Shown in pieces: positions 29,995-39,200 of a DNA stretch of 64,000 bases. Position 1 is the stretch's first letter; every line of letters starts with the position of its first letter. The notes below the pieces were generated by a model that saw only the letters and a program-made list of their open reading frames with translations, did not search any database and was not told where the DNA came from. The DNA comes from Chloroflexota bacterium. GTDB lineage: Bacteria > Chloroflexota > Anaerolineae > Caldilineales > Caldilineaceae. A program made the position numbers and the translations under genes. Location: contig JAGWYN010000002.1 in assembly GCA_018969295.1 (NCBI GenBank), positions 62,001 through 126,000 on the forward strand, in the 5' to 3' direction.

Positions 29995-30486
29995 TCAGCG
30001 GACGACAAGCTGGGCCAACCATTTGACCTGTTTGAGGGCATCTTCTTGTTCCGTCGGCACGATCAGACGTACCAGCCCCTGCTGCCGAGTCAGGGGTTGT
30101 CCGTTGCAGCGGTACGCCAGCAGCACCGGGCGGTCAAGCGGAGCCCCTTCGACTTCGGCACGCAGCAGACGGGCCCCAAACCCGTCTGCGCTGATCGCAT
30201 CCACATGGGCCCAGACAGCGCCGACAGCCATCTGATCGGCTAAAAATTGCCGCAGGGAGACCCCACCAAAGGTGAAAGGGCCAGATATGCCGTGGCCGGT
30301 GCTGACGATAGAACAACCAGCAACTTCGCTGACCGGCAACCTCTGCAAGGCGTCGACCGACCAATCGACAGAGCGCCCGTCCGGCAGGAAACAGCGCAGG
30401 GTGCCGTCACCTGCCGGAACAGAGGGGTTGGGCTCGTGTGCATGGCCGTGGAGCCATTCGGCTCCAGCAGCGGAACCCAGCGTCAT
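29995..30486 (-). CDS. Small sulfite-oxidase-fold (molybdopterin-binding) protein
   Basis: A 163-residue stand-alone oxidoreductase molybdopterin-binding domain. Visible landmarks are GCSIVSTGHGISGPFTFGGV, whose Cys (about residue 57) is at the molybdenum-ligand position, then DGFGARL, LLAYRCNGQPL, GLVRLIVP and VKWL. There is no signal peptide or haem domain. It overlaps the end of clpS by four bases (ATGA), so it is translationally coupled to it. Substrate unknown. The domain is shorter than YedY/MsrP, and cofactor binding should be treated as probable only. Confidence 0.78.
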   Translation of the reverse strand: MTLGSAAGAEWLHGHAHEPNPSVPAGDGTLRCFLPDGRSVDWSVDALQRLPVSEVAGCSIVSTGHGISGPFTFGGVSLRQFLADQMAVGAVWAHVDAISADGFGARLLRAEVEGAPLDRPVLLAYRCNGQPLTRQQGLVRLIVPTEQEDALKQVKWLAQLVVR

Positions 30487-30821
30487 GCCTCGGGCTCCGC
30501 GCTGAACCGCAACGGGTAGCCGTCAAGCTGGGCACGTGCAGTCGCCACTTTGACCAGACGCAGCGCCTCTTCGCGTGGGCGGACAACAACGACAGCTTGC
30601 CCCTCCTGGTGAGCGGTCAGGGCCACATGTTCCGCCAACTCTTCCGAAAGCAAAAATAGCCGGACCAAGATGCGGAGGACATACTCGAACGGCGTGACCT
30701 CGTCGTTGTGGATCCAGACATTCCAGCGCGGGGCAAGCTCTTTGGCTGGCTGAGACAACACGCTCTCTGCCGGCCGCACAGGCGGTTCGACGATTTGGGC
30801 GCGCACCGTTCCATCGTTCAT
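30483..30821 (-). CDS. clpS: ATP-dependent Clp protease adaptor ClpS
   Basis: A 112-residue N-degron adaptor that hands substrates with destabilising N-terminal residues to ClpA/ClpC. The core motif WNVWIHNDEVTPFEYVLRIL (about 33-52) and the downstream HxxG-type segment (TAHQEGQAVVVVRPREEA) are present. The N-terminal 30 residues are disordered, as usual. Start ATG 30821 has AGAAGGG upstream; a longer frame to 31379 is spurious. A good promoter lies at 30869-30897. No clpA/clpC gene is in the window. Confidence 0.94.
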   Translation of the reverse strand: MNDGTVRAQIVEPPVRPAESVLSQPAKELAPRWNVWIHNDEVTPFEYVLRILVRLFLLSEELAEHVALTAHQEGQAVVVVRPREEALRLVKVATARAQLDGYPLRFSAEPEA

Positions 30822-30868
30822 ACAAGTTGCCCTTCTGAACTCCAAGCCGAGTTGAATTTCCTCCACCC

Positions 30869-30897
30869 AGTATACAGGCAACTGGCTGTTTTGTCGA
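30869..30897 (-). promoter_or_regulatory. clpS promoter
   Basis: On the minus strand TCGACA (30897-30892), a 17-base spacer, and TATACT (30874-30869). The start site would be near 30862, leaving a leader of about 40 bases. Confidence 0.75.
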
Positions 30898-30928
30898 TGT
30901 GACCTCGATTCCAAGGGAGCAGAGGCAA

Positions 30929-30959
30929 TTGCAGATTTTGGCTGGCCCCATGCTACAAT
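30929..30959 (+). promoter_or_regulatory. Candidate promoter of the glycosyltransferase operon
   Basis: TTGCAG (30929-30934), a 19-base spacer, then extended -10 TGC-TACAAT (30951-30959), pointing into the polyprenyl-phosphate sugar synthase gene. Confidence 0.5.
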
Positions 30960-31016
30960 CTCGGGCTGGCATACCGATCGTGAGCTGGCATGCCGACTGC
31001 GAGGATCAAAATCGGC

Positions 31017-31868
<852 letters not shown>

Positions 31869-31906
31869 CCGGTGCGCCTTGGCACCTGCTTGAGGACACA
31901 CCTTTT

Positions 31907-34900
31907 ATGACACGATTGGTCCGCTTTCGTTCCGACCTGCTGGCTTTGCTGGCCATTCTGCTGCTCTCTCTGCTCTGGTTTGCCCCGGTGCTGGTGCCGT
32001 CGATCACGGCGGCGACGCTGCTGCCCTACGACAATTTGAGCGCCTTCGAACCCTGGCGATCCCTGCAGACAGGCCGAATCCCCTACAACGACCTGCTGTC
32101 CGACCTGGTTTTGCAGAACGCAGCCTGGAAGATCCATCTGCGCGAGAGCCTGGCCGCCGGCGAAATCCCGCTTTGGAACCCCAAAATTTTGACAGGGGTT
32201 CCGTTTCTGGCTGGGGGGCAGGCCAGCGCATTGTACCCGCTCAACCTTCTCTTCTATCTGCTGCCGCTGGAAGTCGCCTATGGCTGGTTCACAGCGCTGC
32301 AGGTGGCGATCGCCGGAGCGGCGTTGTACGGGTTTGGCCGGGTACTGCGTCTGCGGGTGCTGGCGGCTCTGTTCGGGGCGATCGTCTACATGTTCAGCGG
32401 CTTTTTGATCGCCAGCGTCGTCTTCACGATGTTTCTGGCGGCAGTCCCATGGCTGCCTCTTTTGCTGGCGGTGATCGAGCTCATCGTTCGCAAGCAAGAA
32501 GAAAAGGGGGTGCACAGCTTTCTTCCGATCCCGTATGTTGCTGCCGGCGCAGCGGTGATCGGGCTGGTGGTCCTGGCTGGACACCCAGAGCTGATCTACT
32601 ACACGTTGTTGGTCGCTGGGGCCTTCAGTGGGGTGCGGCTGGTCGCCGCCTACCAGCGCCTGCGGGCAGGTTCTGCCTTCTGGCCGGCCCTGGCCTGCAC
32701 GCTGCGGCTGGCCGGCTGGCTGGTGACCCTGGCGTTGCTCGGCGTGGCTGCCGGCGCAGCCCAGCTGATCCCGCTGGTCGAACTGTTGCCGCTCAACTTT
32801 CGTGAAGGCAACGCAACGCTGCAACAGGTCACCGGCTGGGCATGGCCCAGCCGCCATCTCCTCACCTTCGCACTGCCCAACCTCTTCGGCAATCCCAGCC
32901 ATCATGGATGGTTTGACCTCTGGGAGCGTCTCTGGCAGCCAGCGACAACCAATGCGCTGGGCGAGCCCGCCCCTGCCATCTTCTGGGGTATCAAGAACTA
33001 TGTCGAAGGAGGCAGCTATGTGGGGGGGGTGACCTGGCTGCTGGCTGGAATAGCTCTCCTGGCAGCAGGGAACGCTTTTTGGCGACGTGACCGCCAGCCC
33101 CCCCTGCCGGGGAGCGTGATTCCCGGCTTTTTTGCAGCGCTGGCGGTCGTCGCGCTGCTCTTTGCTTTTGGCACGCCGCTCTACGCGCTGCTCTTTTATG
33201 GGCTGCCTGGCTGGAATCAGCTGCACAGCCCTTTTCGTTGGGTCTTTCCCTTTACACTGAGCATGGCCGTGCTGGGCGCGGTGGGCGCACACCACCTGTT
33301 GGGGTGCGCTCCCACCGGGGGCTTGCCACGCCCGGTTCGACGTGCCGTGCAGGTGCTGGCCCTGCTGGCCCTCCTGGTCGGCGGGAGCGCGATCGGCCTG
33401 GTGCTGGCCAGCATCCTGCTCCCTGACCCGTTCATCGCGTTGGGCCAGCGCATCGTCGACGGCAGCGATCTGGCGCAAAGGGCTTTTGCCAATGGCCGAA
33501 TGTTTTGGAGCTACCAGGCGGCCAATCTGGTGCACGGTGGGCTGGCTGCACTGCTGGCCGGGCTGCTGGTGGGGGCAGGGGTGCGCTGGCCAGGGACACG
33601 CTGGCTGGGAGCAGCCCTGGTGGCTTTGGTGTGCGTCGACCTCTTTGTCGCGCACGGCACCTTTAACCCGGCGAGCGACCCGGCACTGGCTCCTTGGAAA
33701 CCGACGGGGAGACCGGCAGTCGTCGATTTTCTCAACGAACGCGAGGCGACCCGCAACACCCCCTGGCGTTTCACGACCTTCAACGCGCCGGGTGAAAAAA
33801 CGTTCAACGCCAACATGGGGATGTACTATGGCTGGCACGACGTGCGCGGCTACGATTCGGTCATTCTGCGCCAGTATGTGGACTTCATGAACCGTCTTCA
33901 GCCACAGGCCAACGAACTGCTCTACAACCGGATCGCGCCGATCTACGCACAGCCGGGCGGCGACGTCTACGCGGCGCTCGACAACCCGCTGCTGGACCTG
34001 CTCAACGTACGGTACCTGATCACCGAACATGCCGTCCCCAACCCGGGCTGGGCAGAGATCTACCAAGACGACAGCGTGCGCGTCTACGAAAACCAGGAAG
34101 CCTTCCCGCGGGCGCTGATCCTCCCTGCTGCCAGCGTCGTACCGGCAGCGGAGCAGCCGCTGGCCAGCACGGATCTGCGCAGCCAGCTCTTTCTCGAGGA
34201 GCCACCCGCAGACCCGAACGGCCTGCTGCCTGCCAGCCCGGCGCTGCGCGCGGCGCAGATCAGCCGCTACACAGCCAACGAAGTCTTTGTCGACGTCAAT
34301 TTGAGCGACCGGGGCTGGCTGTTGCTCACCGACGCCTACTTTCCGGGGTGGAAGGCCTATCTGCGTCCCTTTGGCAGCGATGAAAACCAGGAAGTCGAAC
34401 TGCCCATCCAACGCGCCAACAGCGCCTTCCGGGCCGTCTATCTGGCACAGGACGGGCAGTGGACGGTCCGTTTTGTCTACAGCCCGATGAGTTTCAAACT
34501 GGGGCTTTATACAAGCTTTTTGGCCGGGATGACAGTTTTGATGCTGCTGCTCTTCTGGATTTGGGGGCGCTACTACCGGCCCGAGATCGAGGTGCATGAC
34601 GTCAAGCGTGTGGCCAAAAATTCACTGGTGCCGATGGGGTTGAGCCTCTTCAACAAGGCAGTCGACTTTGTCTTTGCCCTGCTCTACGTACGCCTGCTGG
34701 GGCCTGCCGGGACCGGGGAGTGGTACTTTGTCGTGGCGATTTATGGCTTTTTTGAGATCATCAGCCGGTACGGATTGGGCACCTTGTTGACGCGCGATGT
34801 GGCAGCCGACAAAAACCAGGCCAGCCGGTATCTCACCAACGTTCTGGTGCTGCGCACACTGCTCTGGGCCGTCAGCCTCCCCTTGATGGGGCTGGTGGTC

Positions 34901-36142
34901 TCCGGCTATTGGGCGGTCGGTGTTGTCTGGCCTGATTTACAGTCGATCCACGCGCAGGAGATCCAGGCTCTGCTGCTGCTGGCGGCGGCGATGCTTTTTG
35001 CCAACTATGCAGATGCCCTGAGCAGCCTGTTTATGGCGTTTGAGAAGATGGAATACCCGGCGGGGCTGACCAATGCAGTGGCCCTGCTCAAGGTGGCGTT
35101 GGGGGCGCTGGTGCTGTTGCTCGACTGGGGCTACATCGGGCTGGCTGCAGTGGCGCTGGCGGTCAATTTGCTGCAGGTTGTCTGGCTATATGCTTTGCTG
35201 CGTGCGAAGCTGCTGCGTCCACACTGGCAGTGGGACGGAGCGCTGCAGCGGTGGATGCTGGCCTACAGCGGCCCCCTGATGATCAACCATCTGTTGGCCA
35301 CCATTTTCTGGCGGATCGACGTGTGGATTTTGCGTCCGCTGGCTGGCTCAGCTGCGGTCGGGCTTTACAGCATCGGGCTGAAATACCTGGATGGGCTGAA
35401 CATCATTCCCAGCATGTTCACGATGGCAATTTTTCCGTTGATGAGCCGTTTTGCGCGCAGCGAGCGCAACAACCTGCTGCGCTCCTATGTGCTCAGCCTG
35501 CGGCTGTTGACGCTGCTCAGCCTGCCGGTTGCGATGGCGGTCACGTTTCTGGCCACCCCCCTCGTCTATCTGGTAGGTGGAGCGCAATACTTGAACATCC
35601 CGGGGGAGTTCCAGATTTTCGGTCAGAGCATCTCGTACATGGGCGGGGCGGACGTCGCTTTTCAGGCGATTGTCTGGAGCATTCCGATCGGTTTTGTCAA
35701 CAGTGTGACCCAGTATGTGTTGATTGCAGCCAATCAGCAGCAGGTGTTGACACGCGCCTTTGTGTTTGGGGTGCTCTTCAACATCGTCGGCAATCTGCTG
35801 CTGATTCCCAGACTGGGCTATGTAGGAGCGGCGGCGGCCACGATTCTGAGCGAGTTCAGCCTGCTCTTTCCCTTTTACTGGATAGTACGCCGGTCTGTCG
35901 GCACAGTGCCGTGGGGCAGGGTCTTTGGCCCGCCGCTGCTGGCTGTTGCGGCGATGGGAGGCACAGTCTGGCTGCTCCAGCGTGCAGAGTTCTCGCTGCT
36001 GCTGGCCCTGCCTGCCGGGCTCCTGGTCTATGGGGCGGTGCTGCCAGTCGCCGGTGCTTTTCGGGGCGAGGAAATGGCGCTGGTTATGCGTGCGCTGCCG
36101 ATCGGCCCGCTGCGCCGTCTTCCTCTGAAGCCCCCCGCCTGA
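31907..36142 (+). CDS. YfhO-type membrane glycosyltransferase fused to a Wzx/MVF-type flippase
   Basis: A 1411-residue polytopic protein. Residues about 1-885 match the bacterial YfhO family. There are 12-14 helices, an early loop PYDNLSAFEPWRSLQTGRIP, IPLWNPKILTGVPFLAGGQA, and a large extracytoplasmic domain (about 580-860) with LLTDAYFPGWKAYL. After a short cytoplasmic link (VHDVKRVAKNSLVPMG, about 893), residues 895-1400 form an oligosaccharide flippase with LLYVRLLGPAGTGEWYF and ISRYGLGTLLTRDV. Both halves appear full length and the join is in one frame. The context with the GT2 gene suggests: make lipid-P-sugar, flip it, transfer it outside. Its last 59 bases overlap a convergent gene. 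Confidence 0.88.
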   Translation: MTRLVRFRSDLLALLAILLLSLLWFAPVLVPSITAATLLPYDNLSAFEPWRSLQTGRIPYNDLLSDLVLQNAAWKIHLRESLAAGEIPLWNPKILTGVPFLAGGQASALYPLNLLFYLLPLEVAYGWFTALQVAIAGAALYGFGRVLRLRVLAALFGAIVYMFSGFLIASVVFTMFLAAVPWLPLLLAVIELIVRKQEEKGVHSFLPIPYVAAGAAVIGLVVLAGHPELIYYTLLVAGAFSGVRLVAAYQRLRAGSAFWPALACTLRLAGWLVTLALLGVAAGAAQLIPLVELLPLNFREGNATLQQVTGWAWPSRHLLTFALPNLFGNPSHHGWFDLWERLWQPATTNALGEPAPAIFWGIKNYVEGGSYVGGVTWLLAGIALLAAGNAFWRRDRQPPLPGSVIPGFFAALAVVALLFAFGTPLYALLFYGLPGWNQLHSPFRWVFPFTLSMAVLGAVGAHHLLGCAPTGGLPRPVRRAVQVLALLALLVGGSAIGLVLASILLPDPFIALGQRIVDGSDLAQRAFANGRMFWSYQAANLVHGGLAALLAGLLVGAGVRWPGTRWLGAALVALVCVDLFVAHGTFNPASDPALAPWKPTGRPAVVDFLNEREATRNTPWRFTTFNAPGEKTFNANMGMYYGWHDVRGYDSVILRQYVDFMNRLQPQANELLYNRIAPIYAQPGGDVYAALDNPLLDLLNVRYLITEHAVPNPGWAEIYQDDSVRVYENQEAFPRALILPAASVVPAAEQPLASTDLRSQLFLEEPPADPNGLLPASPALRAAQISRYTANEVFVDVNLSDRGWLLLTDAYFPGWKAYLRPFGSDENQEVELPIQRANSAFRAVYLAQDGQWTVRFVYSPMSFKLGLYTSFLAGMTVLMLLLFWIWGRYYRPEIEVHDVKRVAKNSLVPMGLSLFNKAVDFVFALLYVRLLGPAGTGEWYFVVAIYGFFEIISRYGLGTLLTRDVAADKNQASRYLTNVLVLRTLLWAVSLPLMGLVVSGYWAVGVVWPDLQSIHAQEIQALLLLAAAMLFANYADALSSLFMAFEKMEYPAGLTNAVALLKVALGALVLLLDWGYIGLAAVALAVNLLQVVWLYALLRAKLLRPHWQWDGALQRWMLAYSGPLMINHLLATIFWRIDVWILRPLAGSAAVGLYSIGLKYLDGLNIIPSMFTMAIFPLMSRFARSERNNLLRSYVLSLRLLTLLSLPVAMAVTFLATPLVYLVGGAQYLNIPGEFQIFGQSISYMGGADVAFQAIVWSIPIGFVNSVTQYVLIAANQQQVLTRAFVFGVLFNIVGNLLLIPRLGYVGAAAATILSEFSLLFPFYWIVRRSVGTVPWGRVFGPPLLAVAAMGGTVWLLQRAEFSLLLALPAGLLVYGAVLPVAGAFRGEEMALVMRALPIGPLRRLPLKPPA

Positions 36143-36716
36143 ACCCAAGACCCTGCACATCAGTGAACTGTCCTGCGTAGGAACGCAAGGCCTGCCACTG
36201 GGGGGGGGTCATCGCAATAAAAGGGCGTGCCTGTCGAATCAAGGTCAAAGCGTCGTCCAGCGAATAGCCGCTGGCCACCAGATAGGCGGCGGCAAGGGTG
36301 GGTGCGCGCCCGACCCCAGCCTTGCAGTGAACATAGACCTTGCCCCCCTCTTCGACCACAGCACGAATAAACTCAACACCCTGTTGAAAATGGGCGCTGC
36401 TGGGTGAATCATCGTCGACCGTCGGCAAATAACAGTACCGAGGAAAGGCCAGACCGTAGGCCGCGTCGTCGAACTCGGTGCGCAGGTTGACAACTGCGGT
36501 GATCCCCGCCGCTTCAAGCCGACGTTTGCCGCGCTGGTTGAACTGCGGTCCCACGTAGAGCTGCTCGGTGACCCGGCTGTAACGCAACAGCGGAATCCCG
36601 GTAGCAACTGGGAGCGCACGCCCCCACGCCCACTGCAAGGTCACCCAGGGACCTTGCTCATGCAGCCTTTTTTGAACAATGGCGAGCCCTTTGTTGGCTT
36701 TTTTGACCAGATTCAT
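36084..36716 (-). CDS. Dual-specificity phosphatase, PTPMT1-like
   Basis: A 210-residue cysteine phosphatase. The P-loop is VHCKAGVGRAPTLAAAYLVA (Cys about residue 124), after the general-acid region PTVDDDSPSSAHFQQGVEF. The arrangement, including NLRTEFDD and the tail IRQARPFIAMTPPQWQAL, resembles PTPMT1, the phosphatidylglycerophosphate phosphatase of mitochondria and some bacteria, more than signalling DSPs. The N-terminal 40 residues include a possible membrane-contacting segment. Start ATG 36716 overlaps the CDP-alcohol phosphatidyltransferase stop by four bases. Function as a PGP phosphatase is inferred from this coupling. Confidence 0.85.
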   Translation of the reverse strand: MNLVKKANKGLAIVQKRLHEQGPWVTLQWAWGRALPVATGIPLLRYSRVTEQLYVGPQFNQRGKRRLEAAGITAVVNLRTEFDDAAYGLAFPRYCYLPTVDDDSPSSAHFQQGVEFIRAVVEEGGKVYVHCKAGVGRAPTLAAAYLVASGYSLDDALTLIRQARPFIAMTPPQWQALRSYAGQFTDVQGLGFRRGASEEDGAAGRSAAHA

Positions 36717-37318
36717 AGTCCCTTTTTCTGCTCCCACCGGAAAGCATCCAATACCACGGGGAGGCCACGCACGATACAGAGCAGCGTGGCGACGCCGCTC
36801 AATCCGCTGGCGGCTGTCCAGACTGGCTGCCACCAGGAGAGCCCAGCGGACTGCAGCGCCAGGGTTGCCGTCAGCGAGAGAAAAGCCAGCGCTTTGACCA
36901 GCCCGTACCCCCCGCGCATGGGGCGGCTGGCCACCAGCCAGGTCCCCCAACGGCTGCGAAGCTGGGTGTGGGCGCTTTTCCCACCGGCATACCCGACCGC
37001 ACGCACAGAATCGGTCAAGGCTCCGCGCACGATAAAAATGAGAGGGACAGCCAATGGGACCAGCTGCAGATAGGCGAAGAGAACCCAGAGCACAATCTCA
37101 ACAGCCCGGTCGGCGGCAATGTCCAGAACACTGCCCAACAGGGTCGTCTCCTGGCGGGAGCGAGCCACGACGCCGTCGACTGCATCCAACCCGATCAGCA
37201 GCATCACCCCCGGAACAGCCAGCAGGCGTCCGGTCAGCCCTTCCCCAGAGATTCCCCAGACCAGGACGATCAGCAGCGGGAAACGCGCCAAAGTTATCCA
37301 GTTGGCCAGAGTCATCAT
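36713..37318 (-). CDS. CDP-alcohol phosphatidyltransferase (PgsA-like)
   Basis: A 201-residue membrane enzyme with about six helices and the complete signature DAVDGVVAR...G...D...D (about residues 45-72), which binds CDP-diacylglycerol and the metal ions. MTLANWITLARFPLL at the N-terminus is typical of phosphatidylglycerophosphate synthases. The acceptor alcohol cannot be proved from sequence; glycerol-3-phosphate is favoured because the next gene encodes a PTPMT1-like phosphatase, overlapped by ATGA. Start ATG 37318; ATG 37315 is equally possible. Confidence 0.9.
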   Translation of the reverse strand: MMTLANWITLARFPLLIVLVWGISGEGLTGRLLAVPGVMLLIGLDAVDGVVARSRQETTLLGSVLDIAADRAVEIVLWVLFAYLQLVPLAVPLIFIVRGALTDSVRAVGYAGGKSAHTQLRSRWGTWLVASRPMRGGYGLVKALAFLSLTATLALQSAGLSWWQPVWTAASGLSGVATLLCIVRGLPVVLDAFRWEQKKGL

Positions 37319-37650
37319 CAGTCGCCGAGACGTCTGGCGCAGTTACGGACGCCCAACGTCGTCCAGAGGGCATGTGACACTTTTATGGTATTACACACCT
37401 GCAACTTACTCATATAAAAAATTATACAACAAAAATCAGTATAATGCAAGTAGAGAAGATTGCGATTGCGCTTGGAACAGGTGGGGGCTCTCCCTCTCCC
37501 CCGCCAGAAGGCAGGGAAATCCTGCCTTCTGTGTTTGTTGAGTCGATCCTCTATCGATTATGCGACAGCGTATTCTTTATGCAAAACGGACAGCTGTGCG
37601 ATACAATACCACTGATCCGACTCCAGCTGTTCAGAGGAGACCCTCTTTTT
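37319..37650. other. Divergent intergenic region
   Basis: About 330 bases between the phosphatidyltransferase gene (leftward) and the hydrolase gene (rightward). It contains an unusually AT-rich stretch (37411-37445) with TTACAC-16-TATAAA (37391-37418) and TATAAT (37440-37445), a perfect 11-bp hairpin (37505-37531) and a second -10-like TACAAT (37602-37607) nearer the hydrolase. The in-frame upstream extension of the hydrolase runs through this hairpin and is considered non-coding. Confidence 0.5.
37505..37531 (+). terminator. Hairpin, attenuator- or terminator-like
   Basis: CAGAAGGCAGG, loop GAAAT, CCTGCCTTCTG, then TGTTTGTT. It lies downstream of the AT-rich promoter-like stretch and upstream of the TACAAT box. 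It could attenuate a longer hydrolase transcript or end a short RNA. Confidence 0.5.
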
Positions 37651-38430
37651 ATGGAAACAATTGTTGTGGGCAACCGAACCCTGGCCTTTCGCAGGTACGG
37701 GCGCCAGGTTGCAGTGGAGCGTCCGCCGCTGGTGCTGCTGCATGGCGCCGGCTCCAATCATCTGATCTGGCCTCCCCAGGTGCGCCATCTGCCAGCCACA
37801 GCCGTCTACGCGCTCGATCTGCCTGGCCATGGGGCGTCGCCCTTGCCGGCCTGTGCTTCGATCAGTGCCTACAGCGAAGTTGTGCGCGACTTTGTCGACG
37901 CGCTGGAGTTGCCGTGGTTTGTGCTGGCTGGCCACTCGTTGGGGGGGGCCATTGCCTTGGACTTTGCCACTGCCTACAGCCATCGTCTGGCGGGCATCGC
38001 CGTGATCGGGGCTGGAGCGCGCATGAGGGTCTCTCCGGCGTTGCTCTCTGGAGTTCTTCACGACTACTGGGGCACGACCGCCCAGATCGTCGAGGCCTCC
38101 TATCACCCTGCGACCCACCCGGAAGAAAAGGACCGCTATCTGCACCATCTGCGCGAACACGACGCCCAGACCCTCTACAACGATTTTGCTGTTGTGGAGG
38201 CGTTCGACATCCGCAGCCGGCTTGCCCAGCTGGTTGCGCCGACGCTCATTCTTTGTGGCGAGCAAGACCGCATGACGCCCCCTCAGCTCAGCCAGGCGCT
38301 GCACGCAGCGATCCCAAGCAGCCAGCTCTGTCTGGTCGCCGAGGCAGGGCACAATGTGCTGCTCGAACAGCCTGGGGTTGTCTCAGCCCAGATTGACCGT
38401 TTTCTGGAAGAGCTGGCCAGGACGGTTTGA
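37651..38430 (+). CDS. Alpha/beta-hydrolase
   Basis: A 259-residue alpha/beta-hydrolase. It has the oxyanion-hole motif LLHGAGSNHLIW, DLPGHGASP, the nucleophile elbow GHSLGGAIA (Ser about residue 101), the acid in LCGEQDRMTP and the catalytic His in AEAGHNVLLEQP. Substrate unknown. The start at 37651 follows AGAGGAG; the longer open frame upstream crosses a regulatory hairpin. It converges with the ECF transporter gene 15 bases on. Confidence 0.88.
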   Translation: METIVVGNRTLAFRRYGRQVAVERPPLVLLHGAGSNHLIWPPQVRHLPATAVYALDLPGHGASPLPACASISAYSEVVRDFVDALELPWFVLAGHSLGGAIALDFATAYSHRLAGIAVIGAGARMRVSPALLSGVLHDYWGTTAQIVEASYHPATHPEEKDRYLHHLREHDAQTLYNDFAVVEAFDIRSRLAQLVAPTLILCGEQDRMTPPQLSQALHAAIPSSQLCLVAEAGHNVLLEQPGVVSAQIDRFLEELARTV

Positions 38431-38445
38431 GGCAGCGGGTGCGGC

Positions 38446-39024
38446 TCAGACCGACGACCCGCCGCGCCCGCTGCCCAGGCGGTGCCAGGCTGCCACCACA
38501 GCCACTGTGACCACCGCTGACAGCACTGCTTCGAAGACAATCTGCGGGATCACGCTGACCAGCACCTCGACTGTAAAGACCTGCAGCCCGATGGCAAAAC
38601 CGAGCACCAGCACAGAATTGGCCAGCGAACCGGCCACACCGGCTGCGGCAAGGGCCACGATCGGGCTGCCGCGACGCAGCGCTCGATAGACCAGCCAGGC
38701 GGCAGGCCCGATCAGCAGGCGAGGCAGCAAAATGATCACGATCGCTGCCAGCCATCCCTGCCAGAGAGGTGCCGCTGCGTAGGCCGGTGCAGACAACACC
38801 ACGCTTGCGAATTTGACCAGCGAGTCGACCCCAAACACCAGCCCGACCAACGCCCCGACCGCTGGCCCCTCCAGCACAGCGCCGATGATCGGCGGCACAT
38901 GCAAAATGGTCGCCGAGGCAGTCACATTCGGAACCGGGAAGTATCCCAGCCCGGTCAAAGACAGCACGGCGGAAATGGCAATCAGCACGCCGGCCACCAC
39001 GATACTGCGGGTCGAAATCGTCAT
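38446..39024 (-). CDS. ECF transporter S component
   Basis: A 192-residue substrate-binding membrane subunit of an energy-coupling-factor importer, with five or six helices. The family look is GYFPVPNVTASATILHVPPI and GPAVGALVGLVFGVDSLV. S components capture vitamins or metals and work with a shared EcfA/EcfT module encoded elsewhere; none is in this window. Start ATG 39024 has AGGAGAG upstream. A leader of about 130 bases with two hairpins precedes it, so expression may respond to the transported ligand, which is unidentified. Confidence 0.82.
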   Translation of the reverse strand: MTISTRSIVVAGVLIAISAVLSLTGLGYFPVPNVTASATILHVPPIIGAVLEGPAVGALVGLVFGVDSLVKFASVVLSAPAYAAAPLWQGWLAAIVIILLPRLLIGPAAWLVYRALRRGSPIVALAAAGVAGSLANSVLVLGFAIGLQVFTVEVLVSVIPQIVFEAVLSAVVTVAVVAAWHRLGSGRGGSSV

Positions 39025-39158
39025 CTCACTCTCCTCACATCCTGATACGGACCAATCACATACAGCCAGCAAAGATAACGCAAAGCCACCGCTCCGTCAA
39101 CTGTGGCTGATCGACGCAGGGCAGACACAGAATCGCAGAAACGTTGTGCGATTTTTAG
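39025..39158 (-). promoter_or_regulatory. Structured 5' leader of the ECF S-component gene
   Basis: The transcript from the promoter at 39165-39194 would have about 134 untranslated bases. These contain two perfect hairpins: AATCGCA/TGCGATT (39131-39153) and AGCCAC/GTGGCT (39084-39108). It matches no riboswitch consensus I can recognise by eye (TPP, FMN, cobalamin and folate were considered). Confidence 0.45.
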
Positions 39159-39164
39159 CGCGAC

Positions 39165-39194
39165 AGTATACTATGTGATGGGGATTTTTGCCAA
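39165..39194 (-). promoter_or_regulatory. Promoter of the ECF S-component gene
   Basis: Minus strand TTGGCA (39194-39189), an 18-base spacer, then TATACT (39170-39165). Confidence 0.65.
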
Positions 39195-39200
39195 CGTATT

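Noticed and set aside
37444..37650. N-terminal extension of the alpha/beta-hydrolase
   Set aside because: It runs through a perfect hairpin and AT-rich promoter-like DNA, lacks a ribosome site, and is not needed for the fold; ATG 37651 has AGAGGAG.
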